DNA of 64,000 bases from Indolivaga capnocytophagoides DSM 22835 (GTDB taxonomy: Bacteria; Bacteroidota; Bacteroidia; Bacteroidales; Dysgonomonadaceae). The translations under genes and the position numbers were made by a program. Numbering within the stretch: the first letter of the stretch is position 1; each line of letters begins with the position of its first letter. Positions 36,451-44,879 of the stretch are shown here, in pieces. Location: NCBI RefSeq assembly GCF_000426485.1, contig NZ_AUFL01000009.1, forward strand, positions 1 through 64,000, read 5' to 3'. The notes under the pieces were generated by a model. That model saw only the letters and a list, made by a program, of their open reading frames with translations. It was not told the origin of the DNA and searched no databases.

Positions 36451-36961
36451 TAAAATTAAACCAGCTTCCGCCATTATATACTTTCTGAAAACCTTTATTC
36501 TTTAAGAGAGTCACCGCACTGCGACTACGCATACCACTGGCGCATATAGCAATAATCGGTTTATCTTTTTTTAGTTTCGATAAATTACTATTCAAACTAT
36601 CCAGAGGAATATTGACTGAGTTTGTTGCTGCTCCCTGTTTATATTCTTCTTTTGTTCGGACATCCAGAAGTATAGCTCCATTCTCTAAGAGAACTTTAAA
36701 ATCAGCTTTGTCCTCCAATCCGAGTAATCTGCTAAGAAATCCCGCCATATTATTTATTTTATTTTTGTTTTTTTTATTTCTTTTAAAAATTCCTCCGAAT
36801 AAGCCTCCCAATAAAACTCCGTATAGAGTACTGATTGTAGGTGATGACGTTATGGGACAAGTACCGGTACTACATCCAATATACCTCCAATACATATATC
36901 CACCTATTGCTCCGATAAGTGCTCCTAAGAGATATGTCCAATTGTTTTTTATTATTTGCAT
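36443..36961 (-). CDS. DUF6132-type membrane segment fused to a rhodanese domain
   Basis: The 172-aa protein has an N-terminal membrane part (about 1-60: WTYLLGALIGAIGGYMYWRYIGC, GTCPITSSPTISTLYGVLLGG) that resembles the DUF6132 family. A Lys/Asn linker leads to a rhodanese domain (about 72-172) starting MAGFLSRLLGL and with active-site CASGMRS (Cys140). In related genomes, as I recall, the two parts are separate genes, so this is a fusion or a lost stop. It is the first gene of the operon and would carry sulfane sulfur at the cytoplasmic face. Confidence 0.75.
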   Translation of the reverse strand: MQIIKNNWTYLLGALIGAIGGYMYWRYIGCSTGTCPITSSPTISTLYGVLLGGLFGGIFKRNKKNKNKINNMAGFLSRLLGLEDKADFKVLLENGAILLDVRTKEEYKQGAATNSVNIPLDSLNSNLSKLKKDKPIIAICASGMRSRSAVTLLKNKGFQKVYNGGSWFNFNE

Positions 36962-36985
36962 ATTTAATTGCGTTTATATTTCTTA

Positions 36986-37034
36986 CAAAGATAATATATT
37001 ATTTCCATTAGAATATAGTTCCATAAGAAATAAT
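36986..37034 (-). promoter_or_regulatory. Promoter and operator dyad of the rhodanese operon
   Basis: TATCTTTG on the minus strand (36993-36986) is a perfect -7 box. Behind it an inverted repeat runs from ATTATTTC (36998-37005) to GAAATAAT (37027-37034), enclosing two TTCCAnnAGAA-like half sites. No TTG sits at the -33 position, so the dyad probably binds a regulator. The motif resembles the MarR operators listed at 27230 and 39167 but is not identical. Confidence 0.55.
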
Positions 37035-37087
37035 GTATTTAAAACTCTAATTTTGTTTAAATACGGAGTGATGGCTGAATTTTTCTA

Positions 37088-38749
37088 TTATAAAGAGTAT
37101 TCTGCTATTGCTGTTGCATAGGTTGTATAACCTCCTGACAGATTTAGAACATTAGAAAATCCATATTGTGCTAATATCCGCGAAGCAATATACCCGCGTA
37201 AGCCGACAGCACAATAGATTAAAACGTCCTTCTCTTTTGGTATTTCTTTAATCCGGGAACGCAGTTCATCCAGGGGGATGTTCATCGCACCCTTGATATA
37301 TCCTTCGCTGCATTCTTCTGAAGTACGGACATCTAACAGGGTCGTTTTGGCGAGATTTATTTTTCCAATATCCCGCCATTGGGCTACTTTCATCTTTCCT
37401 TTAAGAATATTATCAGCTACAAAACCAGCCATATTGACAGGGTCTTTAGCCGATGAATAAGGCGGGGCATATGCATGCTCAATATCCATCAGATCGTAAA
37501 TTGTACCTCCTTTTTTTATAACCTCAGAAAACAACTCAATTCTTTTGTCGGCTCCTTCTTTTCCTACAACCTGAGCTCCCAAAAGCTTTCCATTCAAGGG
37601 GGAGAAATTAACCTTTACTGACAATTGAGATGCTCCGGGATAGTATCCCGCGTGTGAACTTCCATGAGTAAAAGATGATATATGCTCAATACACTCCCTG
37701 TTCAGCACTTTGGATGAAAGTCCTGTCGCCGCAACGGTTAGGTCAAACACCTTAGCTATAGATGTGCCGATAGTTCCCGGGTAGATATATTTGTTATCCT
37801 CCAGTATGTTATCTGCAACAATACGGGCTTGTTTATTGGCCGGACCCGCCAAAGGAATCAACATCTGTTTAGTTATTACCGGATTCAGTACTTCCACGGC
37901 ATCACCCAAGGCATAGATATTGTTATCACTCGTCTGCATATAACTATTAACTTTAATCCCTCCTGTCGTTCCAAGTTCCAGCCCTGCATCTTTTACAATC
38001 TTAATATCGGGACGAACACCAATACTGAAAATAACCATATCGGAGATAAGTTCTCTACCGCTTTCCAATACTATTCTAACGCCGTTTTCTTCTTCGAGGA
38101 AAGAAGTCACTCCTTCTTTCAGATAAAGCTCTACTCCTTTCTGCCTAAGTTGCTGATGAACTATTGCGGCCATGGAAAAATCAATTGGAGCCATAACCTG
38201 ATCCGCCTTCTCCACTAACTGTACTTCAAGTCCTGCATTATGTAAATTTTCTACCATTTCCAGTCCGATAAATCCTCCGCCGATGACAACTGCTTTTTGG
38301 GGTTTATGAGTTATAAGAAAGTTTTTGATTTTATCGGTATCAGGTACATTACGGAGTGTAAATATCTTTCTGCTATCGATGCCTTTGATTGGAGGTTTCA
38401 CCGGTTCTGATCCGGTAGATAGAATAAGTTTGTCATAAGATTCAGTATATTCTTTATTTGTGATAAGGTTTTGTATGGTTATACTTTTATTTTCCCTATT
38501 GATACAGATTACTTCCTGCAATACCCTGATGTCTATCTTGAATCGCTTAGAAAATCCATCTACAGTTTGGACGAAAAGATTATCTCTGTCCGCTATTGTA
38601 CCTCCGATATAATATGGTAATCCACAATTGGCATAAGAAATATATTCGCCTCTTTCAAATAAAATAATTTCAGCCTGTTCATCCATTCTCCTTAAACGGG
38701 CTGCAACAGATGCTCCCCCGGCAACTCCTCCTACAATTAATATTTTCAT
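37088..38749 (-). CDS. CoA-disulfide reductase with C-terminal rhodanese domain (CoADR-Rhd)
   Basis: The 553-aa FAD/NAD(P)H-dependent reductase begins MKILIVGGVAGGASVAARLRR. Its redox Cys42 lies in YANCGLPYYIGG, and a second Rossmann motif KAVVIGGGFIGLEMVENL is near 155-170. The C-terminal 100 residues are a rhodanese domain with CAVGLRG. This class reduces CoA persulfide or disulfides in sulfur-handling anaerobes. It lies 50 bp after the second marR gene on the same strand, so the two are probably cotranscribed. Confidence 0.9.
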   Translation of the reverse strand: MKILIVGGVAGGASVAARLRRMDEQAEIILFERGEYISYANCGLPYYIGGTIADRDNLFVQTVDGFSKRFKIDIRVLQEVICINRENKSITIQNLITNKEYTESYDKLILSTGSEPVKPPIKGIDSRKIFTLRNVPDTDKIKNFLITHKPQKAVVIGGGFIGLEMVENLHNAGLEVQLVEKADQVMAPIDFSMAAIVHQQLRQKGVELYLKEGVTSFLEEENGVRIVLESGRELISDMVIFSIGVRPDIKIVKDAGLELGTTGGIKVNSYMQTSDNNIYALGDAVEVLNPVITKQMLIPLAGPANKQARIVADNILEDNKYIYPGTIGTSIAKVFDLTVAATGLSSKVLNRECIEHISSFTHGSSHAGYYPGASQLSVKVNFSPLNGKLLGAQVVGKEGADKRIELFSEVIKKGGTIYDLMDIEHAYAPPYSSAKDPVNMAGFVADNILKGKMKVAQWRDIGKINLAKTTLLDVRTSEECSEGYIKGAMNIPLDELRSRIKEIPKEKDVLIYCAVGLRGYIASRILAQYGFSNVLNLSGGYTTYATAIAEYSL

Positions 38750-38799
38750 ATATTTATTTTTTTAATAAAATGGTTTATAAGATCTGTCTGAAATTTTGG

Positions 38800-39159
38800 T
38801 TAGTCCATAAACTTAGCCAATGACTTAATAAGTTCTCTATATTCACCTTCAGATCTCTGTATTTCTTTCTTTTTCTCCAGTCCCTTTTCCGTTAATGAAA
38901 AAAGCATCTGCCTTTTATCGGCTTGTCCCATTGTCCTTATAATATATTCCTGCTGCTCTAAGCTACTCAGAATTTTAGATGTCCGGGAGTTCGATACGTC
39001 AAGCTGGCCGGACATATAACCCGCACAGGAGCTTCTTGTTTCGGGCAAAGAATATATAATAATAGCTTCATTTAATGTGATGCCATTGTTTTCTAAAAAC
39101 ACTTTTTCGAGTCTATAAAGTATTTTCTGTATATTCTTTATTTTTGTAATTATGCACAT
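38800..39159 (-). CDS. MarR-family regulator (second paralog, probably autoregulated)
   Basis: The 119-aa protein starts MCIITKIKNIQKI and has a winged helix DVSNSRTSKILSSLEQQEYIIRTMGQADKRQMLFSLTEKG. It contains Cys2 and a Cys in SSCAGYM, candidate sensors. An operator overlaps the predicted start point of its own promoter, and the same operator-promoter spacing is present at the efflux operon 12 kb away. It therefore probably represses itself, the reductase gene and the efflux genes. Confidence 0.82.
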   Translation of the reverse strand: MCIITKIKNIQKILYRLEKVFLENNGITLNEAIIIYSLPETRSSCAGYMSGQLDVSNSRTSKILSSLEQQEYIIRTMGQADKRQMLFSLTEKGLEKKKEIQRSEGEYRELIKSLAKFMD

Positions 39160-39166
39160 ATATTAT

Positions 39167-39218
39167 AATTCCACTGGAAATAATAAACAAAGGAAATAAA
39201 TATTTTAAGATTAGCAAA
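39167..39218 (-). promoter_or_regulatory. Promoter and operator of the marR-CoADR operon
   Basis: TTTG (39218-39215), 19 nt, and TTCCTTTG (39195-39188) on the minus strand make the promoter. After 6 nt comes the palindrome ATTTCCAGTGGAAT-like (39184-39167), directly before the ATG at 39159. Box, spacing and palindrome align with those of the efflux operon at 27269-27298. Confidence 0.7.
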
Positions 39219-39289
39219 CTTTCTTTCATGAAATGTTTGATCATATACGTTTTGTGAAAAATAGAAATTTACAACATCGGTTATACCAT

Positions 39290-39322
39290 TCTATTAGTTC
39301 GTCTATATAGACTACTAATAGA
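39290..39322. repeat. 33-bp near-perfect palindrome
   Basis: TCTATTAGT (39290-39298) pairs with ACTAATAGA (39314-39322), and the centre is the perfect palindrome GTCTATATAGAC (39301-39312). Only one base breaks the symmetry. No T tract follows, which argues against an intrinsic terminator. Confidence 0.6.
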
Positions 39323-39605
39323 CACTACTCAAATACCAGAGGATAGAAGTTCGGGAGCTTATCTAATCAGAGTAATTTCTATGATTATGACGAAGTATAC
39401 ACCCTTTATTTCTAAAACAGTTATTTAGACAGCCGGGGGAGATTTATTTCAGATAAGATAAATGGAGTAAAACTAATGCATCAAAAGAAATAGCACGTTC
39501 TGATATTTGGCATTTCTACAATATAATTTAACACAGGTAGAGGAATAATTTAAAAGACCCTTGATTATTCCATTAAAATATTTCTACAAGTTCGGTCTTG
39601 ATCAA

Positions 39606-40949
39606 TCAATTAATTCTGTCAAAATAGACCCTAATTTCTTTTTCATTTAATCTTTTCATTAGCCAATTCTTTATTTTCTCCTGATCGTTCTTTGGAAGAA
39701 TGCGTTTAGATGTGATCATAAATACACCAGTTTTCGCTCTATGCAAAGTATCATTCTGGGTATAGATATATGATTGGGCATACGAACAACTCTCTATATG
39801 AGGGTATAAAGGAGTCAACTCAGACAGTAATTGTTTGCCTATAAGATATTGGCTTTGTATACTGTCTATTTTTTGTTTATAATCAGCAATTTCTACATTT
39901 AAGCGGACTATTTGTTGCCGGGACCTCTCTTCTTCAGACTGAGCTTTTAGTCTATCCTTAGCTATATCATTATCTATGGCCAACCCTTGTTCTATTGTTA
40001 TTTTCGCATCATCTAAAGAGAATAAGCTTGCCTGACCGATAATTGCATCTTTGTCTTCTTCTGTCAACGAAGATCCGCCGTATACCAAATTAATTTCTTT
40101 CCTGTTTGCAGCAACCTCATTGTTTAATAAATAATTCCCTTTGTATATTCCTACATAACGTGTATATTTTTCGGCATTTACTCTGAATTTCTCATTCTGG
40201 GACATCCGGTAACCCAAATATATACTGGGCAATATGATTATAATAAGAACGATTGATAAGCCCTGATTGATACGATTCTTTCTTGTCTCACTTATGTTGG
40301 TATCTCTGATCGGAAACTTCAACATTTGAGAAATTAAAACCGAAGCATAAGCAATACAAACAGTGTTGATGGTAAACAGATAGAATGCTCCATAGAAAAA
40401 AGAAAATTGGAGCGTAGCTAAACCGTAGCCGGCTGTACAGAGAGGTGGCATCAAGGCTGTAGCAATAGCAACACCGGGAATAACATTTCCTTTCTGCTTA
40501 CTGCTGATTGCTATAATACCCGCAAATCCACCAAATAGAGCAATTAAAACATCATAAATCGTCGGACTGGTTCGGGCTAAAAGCTCTGAATGGGCTGTAT
40601 GAACGGGGGTTATCGAAAAATAAACAGTGGATGCTATAAGGCTGGCCAGCACCGCAAAACCAAAGTTTTTTAATGACTGACGAAGCAATCCAAAATCATG
40701 AATAGCAATACTGTAACCCATTCCATTGATTGGCCCCATCAGTGGAGAAATAAGCATGGCTCCTATTATCACAGCGGTTGAATTGGTATTAAGCCCTACG
40801 GATGCTATGATTATCGCGCAAACTAATATCCATATATTCGTCCCCTTGAACGAAATCCCCTGTGTTATCGAATTATGGATTTCTTCAAAGTCTTCGGTTT
40901 GCTTTTGCAGACTAACGTAAGTGACTACTTTTCGTATGAAGTTATACAT
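39606..40949 (-). CDS. DUF389/TIGR00341 membrane protein
   Basis: The 447-aa protein has an N-terminal DUF389 membrane domain of about five to six helices: NSTAVIIGAMLISPLMGPINGMGYSIA near 55-80 is the family signature, and ALFGGFAGIIAIS follows. The C-terminal part (about 250-447) is soluble, with a long helical region. The family is uncharacterised. It stands 100 bp after the trkA gene on the same strand and may be part of the ion-transport block. Confidence 0.75.
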   Translation of the reverse strand: MYNFIRKVVTYVSLQKQTEDFEEIHNSITQGISFKGTNIWILVCAIIIASVGLNTNSTAVIIGAMLISPLMGPINGMGYSIAIHDFGLLRQSLKNFGFAVLASLIASTVYFSITPVHTAHSELLARTSPTIYDVLIALFGGFAGIIAISSKQKGNVIPGVAIATALMPPLCTAGYGLATLQFSFFYGAFYLFTINTVCIAYASVLISQMLKFPIRDTNISETRKNRINQGLSIVLIIIILPSIYLGYRMSQNEKFRVNAEKYTRYVGIYKGNYLLNNEVAANRKEINLVYGGSSLTEEDKDAIIGQASLFSLDDAKITIEQGLAIDNDIAKDRLKAQSEEERSRQQIVRLNVEIADYKQKIDSIQSQYLIGKQLLSELTPLYPHIESCSYAQSYIYTQNDTLHRAKTGVFMITSKRILPKNDQEKIKNWLMKRLNEKEIRVYFDRIN

Positions 40950-41048
40950 GCTATATATTATTAGTATTCAGACTATACACCTGATTTGAATAACTATGGA
41001 AAAGATACTTCTTTTTTATCAATTATATATTTACCAATCACACTTTTT

Positions 41049-41747
41049 CTATTTATGATTTTTGTTCTTGCTTATAAACTGTTTAATATCTTTGTTAGAT
41101 CCATAAACAACCAAGATATCATTTTTTTCTAACATGGTATCGGGTGTTGGTATACCTTGAACGTCGGCAACAACTCTGGTTTTCCCTATTATGCTCTTCT
41201 TTTCTACATTTTTGATAACAGTCAACACGAGCATATTATATTCCTTACGAAAACCGATTTCTTCGATTGTCTTTCCAACAAGAATATCCGGCACTACAAT
41301 CTCTACCATGCTGTAATTCTCATTTAACTCAAAAGAATCTACCATTCCCCGAAGCGTTAGTTTCTTGGCCCATCTTTCTGCGGTTTCTTCTTCCGGCCGG
41401 ACAATCTCATGTACGCCGATTGCCTGTAAAACATTTTCTTGCAGAGGATTAAGAGATCTTCCTATAAGCCGTTTTACATTCAGGTTTTTAAACATGGCTG
41501 TCGCCATTATATTAGCACCTTGATCTTCTCCTATACAGACAATGACCACATCTGTATTCTTCAAGGGTAATGTTTCTACTGCAGCAGCATCTGTTACATT
41601 CAAACATGCAACATGTGTTATTTTATCTTTCAGTTCATTTACCCGTTGCATCTTTGTATCTACTCCGATTACCTCATTGCCCTGTGATGCTAACTTCTCA
41701 GCAAGTGAAGAACCGAATACACCGAGTCCGACAATAATATATTTCAT
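41049..41747 (-). CDS. trkA: TrkA/KtrA potassium uptake regulatory protein
   Basis: The 232-aa protein begins MKYIIVGLGVFGSSLAEKLASQGNEVIGVD, the NAD-binding RCK_N Rossmann motif (GxGxxG). It continues with NIMATAMFKNL and a C-terminal RCK_C domain with YNMLVLTVIKN. Such proteins gate TrkH/KtrB channels with bound nucleotide. It lies 12 bp after trkH, consistent with a coupled transporter pair. Confidence 0.88.
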   Translation of the reverse strand: MKYIIVGLGVFGSSLAEKLASQGNEVIGVDTKMQRVNELKDKITHVACLNVTDAAAVETLPLKNTDVVIVCIGEDQGANIMATAMFKNLNVKRLIGRSLNPLQENVLQAIGVHEIVRPEEETAERWAKKLTLRGMVDSFELNENYSMVEIVVPDILVGKTIEEIGFRKEYNMLVLTVIKNVEKKSIIGKTRVVADVQGIPTPDTMLEKNDILVVYGSNKDIKQFISKNKNHK

Positions 41748-41759
41748 TCTTTCTTCTTT

Positions 41760-43154
41760 TTAATTAATCAGTATCTCCTCCGATGGATAAGTATAATTAG
41801 ACATCCTCACTTGCTTAAAGAAAGCAATAAGCAGCGTGAGTGTTGTTACACGTCCTATAAACATCAGTATTATCAGCACCAGTTTACTGGCAGAACTTAA
41901 ACCGGGAGTTATCCCCAGACTCAGCCCGACTGTACTATAGGCCGAAACCGATTCAAATATAATATCTAATAGCCGCAAGCCTTCATCAAAATATGAAATA
42001 AGTAATGAACCTATCCCCAAAACAACAACAGAAAGTGTCATCACCGCAAAAGCTCGTCTTATGGATGTTTCTGATACCTCCCGACTATACACCTCAATAT
42101 TCTTTCGCCCTTTGGCCAAACTGATAAAGTTCAGAACGGCTATTGCAAATGTACTGGTTTTTATACCTCCTCCCGTAGAGGCAGGAGAAGCTCCGATCCA
42201 CATCAAGATGATTATAATAATGAGTGACGATAGATGTAACTGATTAAAATCAACTGAATTGAACCCTGCTGTACGGGGCGTTGTCGCTGTAAATAGTGCT
42301 GTGACGAATTTCCCGATTCCCTGATGAGAAGCCAGTATATTATTATACTCGTTGATAAAAATAAGGATGGTTCCGATAACAATTAAAGAGATAGTTGTAA
42401 CCAGATTTATCTTACTTCCCAGTTTCATCACCCAAGGCTTGTAAACGTCTTTTTTATGATTGAAAATCTGTAAGAATGTTCTGCGGATTAAATGTTTCAG
42501 GTATTTCAACAAATTGATTACAATCGGGAATCCTAATCCTCCGAGAACGAAAAGAAATATCAGGCTCAATTGTAATCTGTAGTTATCCACATATCCGTTT
42601 TCCATGATACCATGCGGCAATGTGGAAAATCCTGCATTACAAAAAGCAGATATGGAGTGGAATACTGAAAAATAAATCCGGTCACCTAATAATGGAATTA
42701 AATCAGGGTTTAAACTAGTAAAAATAAAGAAAGCCCCGACAGCTTCAATACCAACTGTTATAATTAATATCCGCTTTAACGTCTTAAAAATTTCATCAAT
42801 CTTCTCTATGTTAGAGATATTACCCATCGTTAATTGATCCTCATAAGACGAGCCTCCCTTAAAGAAGTAGCTGAAATAACTGGCAAAAGTCAATATACCT
42901 AAACCGCCGGCCTGAATCATGACCATGATGACTGTTTGTCCGAACAATGTAAAATCTTTACTTGTATCCAATGCTACCAGACCTGTTACACAAACTGCAC
43001 TCGTTGTTGTAAAAAGAGCATCTATCAGGCTGATGCTCCCTGTTGTGGATACCGGTAATAACAGTAAAATTGTCCCTATAAGAATCAGTCCTAAAAAACT
43101 GAGAACAAATAAGCGAGCCGGGTTTAATCCTATATATTTTATTCGGGATAACAT
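41760..43154 (-). CDS. trkH: TrkH/KtrB family potassium uptake channel
   Basis: The 464-aa protein has four repeated M1-P-M2 units with K+-filter-like pore sequences: DALFTTTSAVCVTGLVALDT, FHSISAFCNAGFSTLP, FTATTPRTAGFNSVDF and FESVSAYSTVGLSLG. This is the Trk/Ktr channel fold. It overlaps the nhaA stop by 1 nt (TAATG) and pairs with trkA downstream for K+ uptake in ion homeostasis. Confidence 0.9.
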   Translation of the reverse strand: MLSRIKYIGLNPARLFVLSFLGLILIGTILLLLPVSTTGSISLIDALFTTTSAVCVTGLVALDTSKDFTLFGQTVIMVMIQAGGLGILTFASYFSYFFKGGSSYEDQLTMGNISNIEKIDEIFKTLKRILIITVGIEAVGAFFIFTSLNPDLIPLLGDRIYFSVFHSISAFCNAGFSTLPHGIMENGYVDNYRLQLSLIFLFVLGGLGFPIVINLLKYLKHLIRRTFLQIFNHKKDVYKPWVMKLGSKINLVTTISLIVIGTILIFINEYNNILASHQGIGKFVTALFTATTPRTAGFNSVDFNQLHLSSLIIIIILMWIGASPASTGGGIKTSTFAIAVLNFISLAKGRKNIEVYSREVSETSIRRAFAVMTLSVVVLGIGSLLISYFDEGLRLLDIIFESVSAYSTVGLSLGITPGLSSASKLVLIILMFIGRVTTLTLLIAFFKQVRMSNYTYPSEEILIN

Positions 43155-44482
43155 TATTTATGCTTTACGGAACGGCTTAATGTGATATATCCTAATACTC
43201 CGCCAATGATAGAAGCTGCAAAAATACCGATCTTAGCCTGCACCATATATTCGGGATGAGTGAATGCCAAAGAAGTGATAAATAGCGACATGGTAAAACC
43301 GATAGATGCCAGCAAACCTAAGCCAAACAGATTACGAACATTCATTCCCTGAGGAAAAGGAGCTACTTTCAGCTTTATCAATAAAAGAGTAAAGCCAACC
43401 ACACCTAACACTTTGCCTAGCAGTAAACCCAAAGCTACTCCTAAAGCTATATTCGTACTGAATAGTTGCTCAACATCAATATTAAGTGAAACTCCGGCAT
43501 TAGCCAACGCGAATATCGGTATGATAACAAATGTCACTAAAGGGTGCATTCGGTGTTCTAAGCGTTGTAACGGAGGAATCGCTTTATTGGTATCTATTTT
43601 TATTTCTTCCAATAGGTGTAGCTGGTCGTTTGTCAGTGTCGGTATTTCGTTTTTAGGATCGACCTCCCTGAATTTATTCAGATAGTTCTTTATCCGTTCC
43701 ACAAATAGATTCTCTCTTATTTTCACATCCGCAGGAATCATAAAGGCGGCAATAACAGAAGCTATTGTAGCATGTACTCCTGATAAGAGAAAAGATGTCC
43801 ACACTCCGAGAATACCAAATATGGCGTAGAACAAAATACTCCGCACACCCATTTTATTGCCAACGAACATAATAAGAGCAAAGCCAAAACCAATAGCAAG
43901 GCTCATGAATGAAATATCGGATGTATAGAAAAATGCAATAACCAAGACAGCCCCCAGATCATCAACAATAGCCAGTGCTGTAAGAAATACTTTCAGAGAT
44001 AACGGTATCTTGCTCCCCAATAGGTACAAAACACCTAAAGCAAAAGCAATATCGGTTGCCATCGGTATTCCCCAACCGTGATGAACTTCTCCTGATGGAT
44101 TCAGGCTCATGTAGATAAGTGCAGGTACGAGCATACCGCCGATTGCGGCACCGATAGGCAAAAGGGCTTTGCGCGGGTTGGATAGTTCTCCTCCTACAAT
44201 CTCTCTTTTGAGTTCTAAGCCCACTACAAAGAAGAAAACAGCCATCAGCCCGTCATTGATCCAGTGATGAATGCTATATTCAAAGAATGGAATGCCATCA
44301 AATATAAATCCCAGTTTATGCTCCAATACATGAAAATAGTCTTCCGACCATGGGGAATTAGCTAAGATCATAGCAATGATAACACTCAGCCCGAGGACTA
44401 TACCTCCGGCCTTTTCCTGTAATATAAATCGCTGAATGGGTTGAACCACCTTATCGATAGCTTCTTTTTTTTCTCCTGTCAT
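43154..44482 (-). CDS. nhaA: Na+/H+ antiporter NhaA
   Basis: The 442-aa protein has NhaA signatures: WINDGLMAVFFFVVGLELKREIVGGEL, PIGAAIGGMLVPALIY, GIPMATDIAFALGVLYLLG and LTALAIVDDLGAVLVIAFFY (adjacent catalytic Asp residues). Members have 12 helices and exchange Na+ for H+ to control pH and sodium. A cytoplasmic loop of about 60 residues (NYLNKFREVDPKNE...) is longer than in Escherichia coli, as in other Bacteroidetes. It leads an nhaA-trkH-trkA operon. Confidence 0.92.
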   Translation of the reverse strand: MTGEKKEAIDKVVQPIQRFILQEKAGGIVLGLSVIIAMILANSPWSEDYFHVLEHKLGFIFDGIPFFEYSIHHWINDGLMAVFFFVVGLELKREIVGGELSNPRKALLPIGAAIGGMLVPALIYMSLNPSGEVHHGWGIPMATDIAFALGVLYLLGSKIPLSLKVFLTALAIVDDLGAVLVIAFFYTSDISFMSLAIGFGFALIMFVGNKMGVRSILFYAIFGILGVWTSFLLSGVHATIASVIAAFMIPADVKIRENLFVERIKNYLNKFREVDPKNEIPTLTNDQLHLLEEIKIDTNKAIPPLQRLEHRMHPLVTFVIIPIFALANAGVSLNIDVEQLFSTNIALGVALGLLLGKVLGVVGFTLLLIKLKVAPFPQGMNVRNLFGLGLLASIGFTMSLFITSLAFTHPEYMVQAKIGIFAASIIGGVLGYITLSRSVKHK

Positions 44483-44879
44483 CTATCCGGATTTTATGGA
44501 AATGTTGAATATTTTAATAAACATCAAAAATAATTTATTTTTTTCGACTAGAAAAAATATTACCGATTAACTCTATTTTAATAGGCATAGCATACTTATA
44601 ATGAGCCATTAAACATAAATTAACTTTTAACCAAGCTCTAATTTTACTACTTTTGTTCCTAATACTGGAAAATCCGGTACTGTTCAGGAGTGGTTTTATT
44701 ATTAGTCTATTATCTTTCTTTACATATTCTGAACTCTTTTTTTATCTTATATGACCGAGGAACTATTTATATCATTTGTAATGATGAGTTCTGCTATTGA
44801 GGTATATTTTAGATGCTTTATTTAGCATATATTTTTATTTCTCTACCATAATGAATTAAATAGTCTTATTTAGAAAAAC
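44483..44879. other. 397-bp divergent gap between nhaA and porin genes
   Basis: A perfect -7 box TACTTTTG lies at 44648-44655 on the plus strand, with only a weak TTTT at the -33 position. It would give a leader of more than 200 nt to the porin gene. No promoter for nhaA was recognised and no structured leader is evident. Confidence 0.4.

Larger units (their letters stand above)
39160..39605. other. 446-bp gap between marR and DUF389 genes
   Basis: The first 60 bp are the marR promoter and operator. A long palindrome lies at 39290-39322. The rest shows no supported frame or signal. Confidence 0.5.

Noticed and set aside
44625-44655. Promoter for the porin gene
   Set aside because: The -7 box is perfect but the -33 is only TTTT and the leader would exceed 200 nt, so it is mentioned in the gap entry but not listed as a firm promoter.
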